DNA of 46,327 nucleotides, taken from contig SVSH01000003.1 of the NCBI GenBank assembly GCA_015064395.1, positions 1 to 46,327 on the forward strand, written 5' to 3'. Both the position numbers and the translations under genes were made by a program. Source of the DNA: Oscillospiraceae bacterium. Lineage in GTDB: Bacteria; Bacillota; Clostridia; Oscillospirales; CAG-272. The notes beneath the pieces were generated by a model that was not told where the DNA came from, searched no databases, and saw only the letters and a program-made list of their open reading frames with translations. Positions 25,749 through 33,770 of the stretch are shown here, piece after piece (the first letter of the stretch is position 1; each line of letters starts with the position of its first letter).

Positions 25749-25783
25749 AAAACGGCTCGCTACCGTGTAGTGGGCCGTTTTTG
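25749..25783. terminator. Bidirectional terminator
   Basis: AAAACGGC (25749-25756) pairs with GCCGTTTT (25774-25781), continued by a 6-bp inner stem (25758-25763 with 25767-25772), followed by T-rich sequence. It lies between the converging SOD gene and the 25794 gene. Confidence 0.82.
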
Positions 25784-25793
25784 TTGTATCCAA

Positions 25794-26219
25794 TTACTTC
25801 AGGCTATTGATTACCTTGTTGTCCAGCCAATCGACAATAGCAGCCTGTTCTTCAGGCTTGACGCTTGCCAGGAAGGGAAGGCCACACTTTACGTAAAGAA
25901 CGTCCTCGATAACGTTGGTACCTGCATTCTTCAAAATCGCCTTGACGTTGTTGGCGTAGGTCTCAGTACCGTCTACCAGCAGCGCGACGTTCGCCGTGCG
26001 TTCCTTGGTCAATTCAATGCAGAAGCGGCGCAGAGCATCCTCAACGTCGTTTTTGCCGGCAATCGCCAGTACAACGATTCGTTCCTTGTCACAAGAGTAA
26101 GCAGGGGGAACACAGTCGACCGCGTTCTGGGAGAGCTCGTATTTCTGCTTGATAAAGTTGGCGATGTTGATCATCTTTTTCTTTCCGGTTGCGTACAGGA
26201 CGCGCATTTTGATTGCCAT
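25794..26219 (-). CDS. Hypothetical cytosolic protein, possible flavodoxin-like fold
   Basis: A 141-residue soluble protein of unknown function. The opening MRVLYATGKKKMINIANFIK has the beta-loop-helix pattern of a flavodoxin-like fold, but the phosphate loop is not the canonical TGNT. Alternating strands and helices follow, with LVDGTET and a C-terminal helix. It starts at ATG 26219 after AAGGAGG. Monocistronic. Confidence 0.65.
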   Translation of the reverse strand: MAIKMRVLYATGKKKMINIANFIKQKYELSQNAVDCVPPAYSCDKERIVVLAIAGKNDVEDALRRFCIELTKERTANVALLVDGTETYANNVKAILKNAGTNVIEDVLYVKCGLPFLASVKPEEQAAIVDWLDNKVINSLK

Positions 26220-26368
26220 GATACAATCCTCCTTGAGTTTTCATCTATTGTATCATAGATTCAGACAAAAGAAAAGAACTTTTATGTTAACTTTCTGATT
26301 TTTGTTGTATTTGTTCAATTTCCAATCAAGGAAAAGAGCAAAATCAACAAAAGAATGTCTCATAAGCC

Positions 26369-26397
26369 TTGTTTTACATCAATTTTTATGTTATAAT
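26369..26397 (+). promoter_or_regulatory. Orphan sigma-A-like promoter
   Basis: TTGTTT (26369-26374), 17 bases, TATAAT (26392-26397). It points right, toward the end of spoIIID on the opposite strand, and no rightward gene follows before 26947, which has its own promoter. Confidence 0.6.
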
Positions 26398-26403
26398 AAT
26401 AGA

Positions 26404-26490
26404 TAGGGTAGGAAAAGCATCAAAAATGCCCCACTGTCCTAAAAACGCAGGCAAAATTATACAAAATGCAAATTTTGTATAATTTAGGGA
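26404..26490 (+). ncRNA. Candidate small RNA
   Basis: From the predicted start of the orphan promoter to a hairpin with a 14-bp AT-rich stem (26456-26469 with 26474-26487) and GCAA tetraloop. There is no open frame with a ribosome binding site. The hairpin may instead only terminate spoIIID transcription coming from the other side, so this call is tentative. Confidence 0.3.
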
Positions 26491-26500
26491 AGCAAAATAG

Positions 26501-26797
26501 CTATTTTAAGGTGTTTTTCTGCTTTCGAGCGCCATTCTGCGCTTGGATGGTCTGATACTTCTTTTTTGTAGCCTCACCGCCGCGCAAATGCCGCTCATCC
26601 TTGTTTTTTTCAAGGATCGCTTGTACTTGCTCAAACAAAACGGGATCGATGCGCTGCAATACCTGCGTGACATCTTTATGTACTGTGCTCTTGCTTACGT
26701 TGAATTGCCGTGCCACCGCACGCACGGTGGCATTGTTTTCGATCAGATACGTGGCTAAGATCACACAGCGCTCTTTGTAGGATGAAATGTACATCAT
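26501..26797 (-). CDS. spoIIID: Sporulation transcriptional regulator SpoIIID
   Basis: A 98-residue DNA-binding protein that, in Bacillus and Clostridia, turns SigE-dependent mother-cell genes on or off. A helix-turn-helix is at about 23-43 (ATVRAVARQFNVSKSTVHKD), and the C-terminal RHLRGGEATKKKY basic element is almost identical to that of known SpoIIID. It starts at ATG 26797 (ATGATG) after AAAGGAG, 12-13 bases away. It is transcribed away from the RNA methyltransferase gene; a clear leftward promoter was not identified, which would fit a sporulation sigma factor. Confidence 0.96.
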   Translation of the reverse strand: MMYISSYKERCVILATYLIENNATVRAVARQFNVSKSTVHKDVTQVLQRIDPVLFEQVQAILEKNKDERHLRGGEATKKKYQTIQAQNGARKQKNTLK

Positions 26798-26831
26798 ATA
26801 ACAGCTACAGCTCCTTTGCTGCCGATTATTG

Positions 26832-26860
26832 TTGATTTTCGACGCGAATGCTGTTATAAT
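26832..26860 (+). promoter_or_regulatory. Sigma-A promoter of the RNA methyltransferase gene
   Basis: TTGATT (26832-26837), 17 bases, TATAAT (26855-26860), only 35-63 bases upstream of the divergent spoIIID start. Confidence 0.75.
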
Positions 26861-26946
26861 ATATGTACGGCTTGACCGGTTTATGCTACGCTTTGACACG
26901 GACCAGGCAAAAATTACAAGTTTTAATGAAAGGCAGGATTTTGAGC

Positions 26947-27825
26947 ATGAAAAATGATTCTGAATGTAAACAAAATACAGCAAATCTATCACCCGCGTCC
27001 TTTACCATGCCTCAAATTTCCTCCGATCTTGCCACTCGAAAAGAATGTGAAAAATTTAACAATCATACTCTACTGGAAGGAATGACCTCGATTTCTGCCC
27101 TGATAGCCGGCATTCGTGACGGGATCAACACCCGTCAAATTGAGAAGATTTACGTAGACGAAGCCAAAGCCAAGAGCAAGGCAAAAGAATTGGTCTTTTT
27201 ACGGGCTGTTTCGGGTGAACTTGGTTTTGAAATCGAGATGACAGACGCTTCCGTGATCGATTCCATGACCATCGGAACGACACATGGCGGTATCATTGCA
27301 CAATGCACAGAACGTCCCCTTCCCTCACTGGAGGATGCTGTTTTGACGCAAAATTTCCTTTCAAATCAAGGATTTTACCTCCTTTTGGAAGGGATTGAAG
27401 ATCCATATAACTTTGGATATGCGCTTCGTTCTTTGTATGCGGCCGGTGTAGACGGTGTCATTTTGTGCCCTCGTAACTGGATGGGGGCGGCAGGAGTGGT
27501 CGCTCGTTCTTCCGCCGGTGCCTCCGAGCGCCTTCCAATGGCTGTTTGCGAGCCTGAAATAGCCGTAAAACTGTTCCACGAGCACGGGTATCGTGTGCTT
27601 TGCGCCGGTATTCGTAATTCGGTTTCTCTGTACGAAGCGGATATGAGCCGTCCTCTTCTTTTGGTGGTTGGTGGAGAAAAACGTGGGATCTCTCGCGCTG
27701 TTCTGGATGCGGCTGATACTGTAGTTCGCATTGATTACGGTCGGGAGTTTCGCGGTTCGCTCTCTGCGGCTTCTGCCGCTACCGTTCTTGGCTTTGAGGT
27801 GCTTCGCCAGAATACGACAAAATAA
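26947..27825 (+). CDS. SpoU/TrmH family RNA methyltransferase
   Basis: A 292-residue enzyme that would transfer a methyl group from S-adenosylmethionine to a ribose 2'-OH in rRNA or tRNA. The N-terminal half (about 45-130) resembles the substrate-binding domain. The C-terminal SPOUT knot shows LLLEGIEDPYNFGYALRSLY (motif 1), LVVGGEKRGI (motif 2) and REFRGSLSAASAATVLGFE (motif 3). ATG 26947 is chosen after AAAGGCAGG; ATG 26926 has no site. The target nucleotide cannot be told. Confidence 0.9.
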   Translation: MKNDSECKQNTANLSPASFTMPQISSDLATRKECEKFNNHTLLEGMTSISALIAGIRDGINTRQIEKIYVDEAKAKSKAKELVFLRAVSGELGFEIEMTDASVIDSMTIGTTHGGIIAQCTERPLPSLEDAVLTQNFLSNQGFYLLLEGIEDPYNFGYALRSLYAAGVDGVILCPRNWMGAAGVVARSSAGASERLPMAVCEPEIAVKLFHEHGYRVLCAGIRNSVSLYEADMSRPLLLVVGGEKRGISRAVLDAADTVVRIDYGREFRGSLSAASAATVLGFEVLRQNTTK

Positions 27826-27871
27826 ATTGTTAACTTTTTCATAGCGTTTGTTGAATAAATCCGATATCCTA

Positions 27872-27900
27872 TTGCTTTTTTTGATATCGTGTGATACTAT
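27872..27900 (+). promoter_or_regulatory. Probable promoter of the 27984-29562 pair
   Basis: TTGCTT (27872-27877), 17 bases, TACTAT (27895-27900), with TGA extended -10. Confidence 0.6.
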
Positions 27901-27983
27901 TTAGGTGTTCGCGTTTCGTTCTATTTGACGGATCGATCCACATACACTTGTTTGGAAATACACAATACAAGGGTTGGTGAGAT

Positions 27984-28562
27984 ATGGATATGACGCAACG
28001 TCTGGATGAACGGTATCGCACGCCTTATGCTGTGCGGCGACGCTATCTTTGGGAATGGATGCTGTGGCTTTTTGTCGGTCTGGCGATTGGCGCCACAGTT
28101 GCCTTGGCAGAATATTGCCACTGGCTTCCCGGGCGCCTCTCTGATGCTTTTGCACTGCCGCCGCGCGGATTCCTCCCCCTTATGGGGGCACTGGTTTCCC
28201 AAACGGCTTGCGTTCCTCTACTGTTCTTGGCGGGACTGCACCAAGCATCCTTTCATTATACCTCTCGCTTGATTTGCCTGTTCTTTTGCTTTTGGCACGG
28301 ACTTGATCTCTGGAAATGCCTGTTCGCGATGAAAAATGCGCCCGGTCATTCCAATGTCTTGGTTGCTGTTTTAGTCGTGCTTATTCTATGTATGATGTGT
28401 CTCTTGCTTCGCGCGACACTGATAGCTACCGGCGGAATGGGGCGTGGGGGGCAACGTCCCGGGTATTCGCCATCCGCCTATCTCACTTCCCTGTTTGAAT
28501 TTTGGGGATCCATGATCCTTGCACAAGCTATATTTTATTTAATATATCGTTGGTTTATATAA
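27984..28562 (+). CDS. Hypothetical polytopic membrane protein
   Basis: A 192-residue protein with an N-terminal basic segment and about four to five hydrophobic helices (about 24-43, 60-82, 88-106, 122-143, 168-188). No recognised family or motif. ATG 27984 has only a weak GGTGAG site. It is followed 34 bases later by a DUF624-like gene in the same direction. Confidence 0.68.
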   Translation: MDMTQRLDERYRTPYAVRRRYLWEWMLWLFVGLAIGATVALAEYCHWLPGRLSDAFALPPRGFLPLMGALVSQTACVPLLFLAGLHQASFHYTSRLICLFFCFWHGLDLWKCLFAMKNAPGHSNVLVAVLVVLILCMMCLLLRATLIATGGMGRGGQRPGYSPSAYLTSLFEFWGSMILAQAIFYLIYRWFI

Positions 28563-28596
28563 ACATAACGGAAGTTTACATAAAGGAGAAAGAAAA

Positions 28597-29562
28597 TTGC
28601 GTTTTCAATCTATTTTCAAATTCCGTGACCGCGACGGAAAAGGCGTCAGAAAAGACGAGGACCTGCGCCCGACGTTCAAAAACTTTTTTAAGTTTTTCTT
28701 CCGTAAGTTCTCACAGTTGATTAGTCTGAACTTGCTGATGCTGCTGCAGGTCGTGCCGATCGTTGTAGCGCTCTTCGCCTACCTCTTCATCGACAGAACT
28801 CCCTCTCAAACCTCTGCACTCTTTGCGCCGCTGTACGGTGCTTCCCTGATCGATCCTTCCCCGGCGTCCTCCCTGATCTTGGCGTTAGAGGCACTGCCGC
28901 TGGGAATCCCGATTTATCAGCCGGCCGCCTATTGGATCATCGGCATATGCATCGTTGTTATGCTGGTAACGATGGGATGGCAATCCGTCGGTTCATTTTA
29001 CGTTCTGCGCGGTTTGGTTCGCGGTGACGCCGTCTTTGTATTCAGTGACTATTTCTATGCCATCAAGCGCAATTTCAAGCAAGCCTTCCTGTTTGGTCTT
29101 TTTGATAGCTTTCTGATCATCACACTCGTCGTGGACCTGCTCTACTATTCGGGGACGGTCGGAACATTTTGGCTTGATTTTATGTTCTGGGTATTGACAG
29201 CGGTTGCCTTCTTGTATATGGTCATGCGTCCTTACATCTATATGATGCTGATCACCTTTGACATGAAGCTACGCAAAATGCTTAAGAACGCGTTGATCTT
29301 CTCTGTGTTGGGTATCAAACGAAATCTGGTGGCTCTTCTCGGTATCGTGCTCTTGGTCGGAATCCACGCAATTTTGATCATTCTGTTCATGCCGCGCGTT
29401 ATTATCACCGTGCTCGTTCCGATCCTGTATCTGATGGCCGCAATCGGTTTTATTACTGCCTATGCCATATATCCCGTCATCGATCGGTATATGATAGCGC
29501 CTTATCGCAAGACGAATGAGGATATCCCCGAGGATGAAGGTGAATCCGCTACTGAAGTATAA
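28597..29562 (+). CDS. DUF624-like membrane protein
   Basis: A 321-residue protein with an N-terminal cytosolic segment (1-40) and about six hydrophobic helices, resembling YesL/DUF624-type proteins whose function is unknown. The start is TTG 28597: AAAGGAG lies 8 bases upstream and no ATG fits. The C-terminus is acidic. It ends just before a strong bidirectional terminator. Confidence 0.75.
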   Translation: MRFQSIFKFRDRDGKGVRKDEDLRPTFKNFFKFFFRKFSQLISLNLLMLLQVVPIVVALFAYLFIDRTPSQTSALFAPLYGASLIDPSPASSLILALEALPLGIPIYQPAAYWIIGICIVVMLVTMGWQSVGSFYVLRGLVRGDAVFVFSDYFYAIKRNFKQAFLFGLFDSFLIITLVVDLLYYSGTVGTFWLDFMFWVLTAVAFLYMVMRPYIYMMLITFDMKLRKMLKNALIFSVLGIKRNLVALLGIVLLVGIHAILIILFMPRVIITVLVPILYLMAAIGFITAYAIYPVIDRYMIAPYRKTNEDIPEDEGESATEV

Positions 29563-29565
29563 CCC

Positions 29566-29603
29566 AAAAAAGCACTTTTGACATACGTCAAAAGTGCTTT
29601 TTT
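29566..29603. terminator. Bidirectional terminator
   Basis: A 17-bp perfect stem (29566-29582 with 29587-29603), loop ATAC, with A6 and T6 runs on its arms. It ends both the DUF624-like gene and the dap-lysA operon. Confidence 0.93.
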
Positions 29604-29610
29604 ATAATAT

Positions 29611-30906
29611 TCAAAGTTCGTTTCGGATCAGATCCTCAAACGTCTCGCGTCGCAAGATCAAAGTATCTTGCCCGTCGCACAAGCGAACCATGGCCGGGCG
29701 AGGAATGCGGTTATAGTTGGACGCCATAGCATAATTGTAAGCGCCGGTTGTCAATACAGCCAGAACATCTCCGCGTTTCGGCTCGGGCAACAGGACGCCT
29801 TCTTGAATGAGGTCTCCACTCTCACAGCATCTGCCGGCGATGGTACAAACGGTGTCCGCTGTTTGCTGCGGGCGATTGGCAAGAAGCACTGTGTAGGGCG
29901 ACTGATACAGCGCATAGCGGGGGTTGTCCGGCATGCCGCCGTCAACGGATACGTAAGTTCTGAATCCGGGAATCGTTTTGAGTGCTCCCACCGTATATAG
30001 TGTCATGCCGGCGTCTGCAACGATACTGCGTCCGGGCTCCATACGCATACGGGGCAGGTCCAACTGCTTCTCACGAGCCAGATCTTTGATCACGGCGGCG
30101 ATCTGTGCGATGTTTTTGGCATAATCGACGTTGGGGTGTTCCTCGAGATAACGCACGCCCATTCCGCCGCCAAGATTTAATTCCTTTGCCGTGTAGCCCA
30201 AACGATCTCGCATGCTTGCTATGAAGGACATCATAATTTCGGCAGCGTCTGTAAAGGGCGTCGTTTCAAAGATCTGGGATCCGATATGACAATGATAGCC
30301 CTCCAGTGAAACGTGAGGCTGCTTGAGTGCCAAGGCGATCAGCGTCTCTGCCTGACCGGTTTCGATGGCAACGCCAAACTTGGAGTCTACGTTTCCGGTC
30401 GAGATGGCTTTATGTGTATGAGGATCAATGCCCGGGGTTACGCGGATCAGAATTTTTTGAATGATTCCTCGCGCCTCGGCCTCGCATTCAATCGAGAGCA
30501 GCTCCTCTTCGTTATCGCAAACGAAATAGCCCACGCCACGCTCCATGGCATAGGAAATATCGGCATCCGTTTTGTTATTTCCGTGGAAATAAGCGCGTTC
30601 CATGGGAAATCCGCCGGCATCCGCCGTATAGATCTCACCCGAGGATACCACGTCAATGCCCATCCCTTCCTCGCGCATGATGCGGTAGATGTCCTTAATA
30701 CACAAAGCTTTTCCTGCATATAGCGGCAAGGCGTCCGAGCCAAAGGCTTGTTTCATTGCACTCATATACGTACGGCAATGCTCGCGTATTTTGTTTTCAT
30801 CCAAAAGATACAGCGGCGTGCCGTATTTTTGTGCCAATTCAGTGACGTCTCTGCCGCCAAAGCAAAGATGTCCCGCTTGGTTGATCGAAAGATTGTCGCA
30901 AATCAT
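29611..30906 (-). CDS. lysA: Diaminopimelate decarboxylase
   Basis: A 431-residue PLP enzyme (fold type III) that makes L-lysine from meso-diaminopimelate. The PLP lysine is K66 in PLYAGKALC. The family blocks YHCHIGSQI, NLGGGMGVRYLEEHP, EPGRSIV and CCESGDLI are present, the last holding the substrate Cys. ATG 30906 follows GTGAGG; GTG 30918 is less good. It is the last gene of dapA-dapB-lysA, 12 bases after dapB. Confidence 0.97.
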   Translation of the reverse strand: MICDNLSINQAGHLCFGGRDVTELAQKYGTPLYLLDENKIREHCRTYMSAMKQAFGSDALPLYAGKALCIKDIYRIMREEGMGIDVVSSGEIYTADAGGFPMERAYFHGNNKTDADISYAMERGVGYFVCDNEEELLSIECEAEARGIIQKILIRVTPGIDPHTHKAISTGNVDSKFGVAIETGQAETLIALALKQPHVSLEGYHCHIGSQIFETTPFTDAAEIMMSFIASMRDRLGYTAKELNLGGGMGVRYLEEHPNVDYAKNIAQIAAVIKDLAREKQLDLPRMRMEPGRSIVADAGMTLYTVGALKTIPGFRTYVSVDGGMPDNPRYALYQSPYTVLLANRPQQTADTVCTIAGRCCESGDLIQEGVLLPEPKRGDVLAVLTTGAYNYAMASNYNRIPRPAMVRLCDGQDTLILRRETFEDLIRNEL

Positions 30907-30918
30907 AATGGTCCTCAC

Positions 30919-31662
30919 TTACACAAACAGATGTTCAAGCGAATATAAGCCCGCCGGCTTGTCCTGCAGGAAGGCTGCCGCGTGCAGGGCTCCTTCAGCA
31001 AACAGCGAACGGCTGTGCGCTTCGTGCTTGAGGGTGATCGTCTGGGAGCCTGTATTGATATGAATCTCGTGAATACCAACGACTTTACCCATACGAATGG
31101 AATGGATCCCAACTTCACCAGCCGGGCGCTTTCCATTTTCGTGTCTGCCAACGCGCAGCGTGGCGTTTTCCTTGACTTCCTGAATGCCTCGAGCGATCAT
31201 CAAGGCCGTACCGCTGGGGACGTCCAGCTTTTGGTTATGATGTGTTTCTATGATCTCAACGTCGGCGTCCGGAAACGTAGTAACTGCCGTTTTTACCAAG
31301 GACACCAAAAGCGCGATGCCGATGGACATATTCCCTGCAAAAAAGACCGGGATATGTCTGGATGCTTGTTGGATCATTTGCTGCTCCTCATCAGTCTGCC
31401 CCGTCGTTGCGATAACCACGGGAATGCCGCGAAGCAGTGCGAAGTCTAATACACTTTTGGTGGCGCTATGGTGAGAAAAGTCCACCAAAACGTCGCACTC
31501 CTCGCGTACGGCGTCAAGAGCGGTATAGGCGGGGCAATCCACCTCGGGACGGGTAACGTCCACCGCGGCAGACAGACAAGCTCCACGATATCCGTTTTGG
31601 GCGCACAGGACTACTTCCCTTCCCATACGGCCCGAGGCTCCGTTGACAACAATTTTCATCAT
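30919..31662 (-). CDS. dapB: 4-hydroxy-tetrahydrodipicolinate reductase
   Basis: A 247-residue NAD(P)H-dependent enzyme of the diaminopimelate pathway. The nucleotide loop is VNGASGRMGRE (6-16), and the catalytic block THHNQKLDVPSGTA (140-153) gives H141 and K145. ATG 31662 follows TAGGAG at 7 bases. It lies 13 bases after dapA in the riboswitch-controlled operon. Confidence 0.97.
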   Translation of the reverse strand: MMKIVVNGASGRMGREVVLCAQNGYRGACLSAAVDVTRPEVDCPAYTALDAVREECDVLVDFSHHSATKSVLDFALLRGIPVVIATTGQTDEEQQMIQQASRHIPVFFAGNMSIGIALLVSLVKTAVTTFPDADVEIIETHHNQKLDVPSGTALMIARGIQEVKENATLRVGRHENGKRPAGEVGIHSIRMGKVVGIHEIHINTGSQTITLKHEAHSRSLFAEGALHAAAFLQDKPAGLYSLEHLFV

Positions 31663-31675
31663 AAACAATCTCCTA

Positions 31676-32563
31676 TTAAATCAGACCATGCTGCTTCATG
31701 CAGTCCAGAAGAACGGCACGGTGTGCGTCCTCCATGGGGGTCAACGGCAATCTCAGATAATCCTCGCAGAAGCCCATCGCATTCATAGCAGCCTTGACAG
31801 GGATGGGATTTACTTCGCTGAACAGTGCGTTGATCAAGGTCAGATATTTGGCCTGCAGCTGCATACTGCCGCGAATATCACCCTTAAAGAAGGTGTGGCA
31901 CAGCTCCGATGTCTCGCGGGGTACAAGGTTAGAAAGCACAGAAATGACACCCTTGCCGCCAACGGAAAGGATCGGAACGATCTGGTCGTCGTTACCCGAA
32001 TAAATATCCAGCTTGTCACCAACCAAAGCGGCGGTCTCAACGATCTTGGACAGATTGCCATTGGCTTCCTTAATAGCGGCAATATTGGGAATATCAGCAA
32101 GCGTCAGATAGGTCGAGGGCTCGATGTTAACGCCTGTGCGGGAAGGAACGTTATAAAGAATGATCGGCTTGGAGCTGGCCTGTGCAATGGCCTCATACAT
32201 ACGGACAAGTCCCTTTTGGGTCGCTTTGTTGTAATATGGCGTGACGACCAGCATGGCATCTGCCCCCACCTCGCAAGAGTAGCGCGTCAAGTCCATGGCA
32301 TAGTCCGTATCGTTAGAACCGGTTCCGGCAATGATAGGCACTCTCTTGTTCGCGCGCTCTACTGCGAATCGGATGGCCTCGCGGTGCTCCTCGTCCGTCA
32401 ACGTAGAGGATTCGCCGGTCGTACCGCAAATAACAAGGGCGTCAATACCGCTGTCAATCTGCCAATCGATCAATTTGCCAAAAGCCGTATAGTCAATTCC
32501 CTCTTTGGTTAAAGGTGTTACAAGGGCGGTAGCCGCTCCTTCAAAAATCGTGTTCGTCTTCAT
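31676..32563 (-). CDS. dapA: 4-hydroxy-tetrahydrodipicolinate synthase
   Basis: A 295-residue class I aldolase that joins pyruvate and aspartate semialdehyde. GTTGES (47-52), the Tyr of LYNVPSRTG (Y137) and the Schiff-base lysine K165 (IAAIKEANGN) are present. ATG 32563 follows AAGGAA. It is the first gene after the lysine riboswitch, whose terminator ends about 33 bases before the start codon. Confidence 0.97.
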   Translation of the reverse strand: MKTNTIFEGAATALVTPLTKEGIDYTAFGKLIDWQIDSGIDALVICGTTGESSTLTDEEHREAIRFAVERANKRVPIIAGTGSNDTDYAMDLTRYSCEVGADAMLVVTPYYNKATQKGLVRMYEAIAQASSKPIILYNVPSRTGVNIEPSTYLTLADIPNIAAIKEANGNLSKIVETAALVGDKLDIYSGNDDQIVPILSVGGKGVISVLSNLVPRETSELCHTFFKGDIRGSMQLQAKYLTLINALFSEVNPIPVKAAMNAMGFCEDYLRLPLTPMEDAHRAVLLDCMKQHGLI

Positions 32564-32595
32564 ACATCGGTTCCTTTCCTGCTTTGATAACATAC

Positions 32596-32841
32596 AAAAA
32601 AATAGCGCCAATTCTTGCGAATCGGCTACCGTAATTTCCGAACGTCGAGGAAAAGCACAGCTCTTGCCAGACATTCGTATCATTCGATAGCTCTCCGCTT
32701 TTTGCGACAGTAAAACGAATGTTCTTCGAGTTACCAGGTAAGCGTTCGCCTCGCCACCTTCGGCACAATCCCCTTTTCCGCTTGCAACATCTCGCGAAGA
32801 TTATCACACAAACGGTACTCTTGTCATGTGCACCTCTATCA
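32596..32841 (-). promoter_or_regulatory. Lysine riboswitch (L box) with terminator
   Basis: Reading leftward from about 32841, the conserved blocks appear in the right order: GATAGAGGTGC, AAGAGTA, GGGG, GCCGAAG, and GGAGAGCTATC closing helix P1 near 32695-32685. The expression platform ends in the hairpin GCCGATTC/GAATTGGC (32626-32619 with 32614-32607) and a U7 run (32602-32596), an intrinsic terminator. When lysine is bound the terminator should form and silence dapA-dapB-lysA. Confidence 0.9.
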
Positions 32842-32850
32842 TTGTAATCT

Positions 32851-32879
32851 ATTATATTCCTTTGCATACGCTTTGTCAA
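32851..32879 (-). promoter_or_regulatory. Consensus sigma-A promoter of dapA-dapB-lysA
   Basis: Reading leftward, TTGACA (32879-32874), 17 bases, TATAAT (32856-32851). The expected start near 32844 coincides with the 5' end of the riboswitch. Confidence 0.9.
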
Positions 32880-32922
32880 GGCGTTGCCTACATTTTTTTC
32901 GTTGTTTTTGCAAATTTCCCCT

Positions 32923-33621
32923 TTACTCACAAGGAGCTTCCCGTTGCCGTTTCTTCATTCGTTTCCAGTTCACAAAGCCGTAAATATCGTTGGCGAAGAA
33001 CATAACGAAGCACATGACCATCGATAAGTAGGACGGATCCTTAATGGCTGCCATGACCCATAATACGATCAAAACGATATCATTGGCGGCATAAGCCAAT
33101 GCATAATACGGGCTTCTCAAATAGGTGAAAGAGGCGGCGACGAAGCTGGTCGTGATAGAAATGGTGCTGACGAGCAGATTGGCTGTATTCAGTGCACCAA
33201 GGATGAAATAGAATGCAACCGTTACGCACACAGCGGCGGTGGAAAGAAGGATGACCTTGCGTGGCGATAAGGTTGAAACCTCAACCTCCTCGGTGTCGCG
33301 ATAGGGGTGCTTCATCCATGAGATCACGGCCAAAACAGCCATGGGAAGGCTCATGCAAAGATAGGTGATCATCTCGCCATAGTAGCGAAAATGATAGGAT
33401 ATGATACCGTAACAAATCGCAAAAACTACCGTGAGCAGCTGCCCTATCACGTGTCCTTTGGCAACGAAGATCAAGGCGGCCGCACCGATGAGCGAGGCAA
33501 CCAGAGATAAGACGTCGCCATCCGGTGACACAAGATGCGATAATATCACCACAAAAGATGAGAGCGACCATAGGCCCCATTCAAATTTTGATAAGCTTGA
33601 AAAAGTATGCTTGAACTTCAT
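32923..33621 (-). CDS. pnuC: PnuC-type nicotinamide mononucleotide/vitamin transporter
   Basis: A 232-residue protein with about seven hydrophobic helices. The closing block SPYYALAYAANDIVLIVLWV and NDIYGFVNWKRMKKRQ is typical of PnuC (Trp near the substrate site, basic tail). Substrate could be nicotinamide riboside, or riboflavin or thiamine as in PnuX/PnuT; none can be fixed from sequence. ATG 33621 follows AAGGAG. It has its own promoter and a structured leader with a terminator hairpin directly before the ribosome binding site. Confidence 0.85.
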   Translation of the reverse strand: MKFKHTFSSLSKFEWGLWSLSSFVVILSHLVSPDGDVLSLVASLIGAAALIFVAKGHVIGQLLTVVFAICYGIISYHFRYYGEMITYLCMSLPMAVLAVISWMKHPYRDTEEVEVSTLSPRKVILLSTAAVCVTVAFYFILGALNTANLLVSTISITTSFVAASFTYLRSPYYALAYAANDIVLIVLWVMAAIKDPSYLSMVMCFVMFFANDIYGFVNWKRMKKRQREAPCE

Positions 33622-33634
33622 ATGATATCTCCTT

Positions 33635-33716
33635 AAAAAAAGCATTCGCCGCACATCTTCTAAGACCTTACGATGTGCGAACGAATGCTTTTGCATTCAA
33701 CTACCCGGTGGCAGTT
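33635..33716 (-). promoter_or_regulatory. Attenuator-like leader of pnuC
   Basis: In transcript order: hairpin AACTGCC/GGTAGTT (33716-33710 with 33705-33699), hairpin GAATGC/GCATTC with AAAA loop (33698-33693 with 33688-33683), then a long terminator stem (33692-33672 with 33657-33635) ending in U7 next to the Shine-Dalgarno. The second hairpin and the terminator compete for the same GCATTC, the layout of a riboswitch or attenuator. Class unknown. Confidence 0.6.
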
Positions 33717-33734
33717 TGTTTTGTTTACGTGATG

Positions 33735-33763
33735 ATTATATCATCGAAAGTATGACTTGTCAA
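33735..33763 (-). promoter_or_regulatory. Consensus sigma-A promoter of pnuC
   Basis: Reading leftward, TTGACA (33763-33758), 17 bases, TATAAT (33740-33735). It starts only 8 bases after the stop codon of the lipoprotein gene. Confidence 0.88.
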
Positions 33764-33770
33764 GCCATAA

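Noticed and set aside
32564..32850. T-box leader upstream of dapA
   Set aside because: The lysine riboswitch blocks match in order, and a T-box consensus (AGGGTGGNACCGCG type) is not seen.
33635..33716. Naming the pnuC leader an NAD-II or preQ1 riboswitch
   Set aside because: I cannot confirm the conserved core by eye; only the competing-helix layout is supported.
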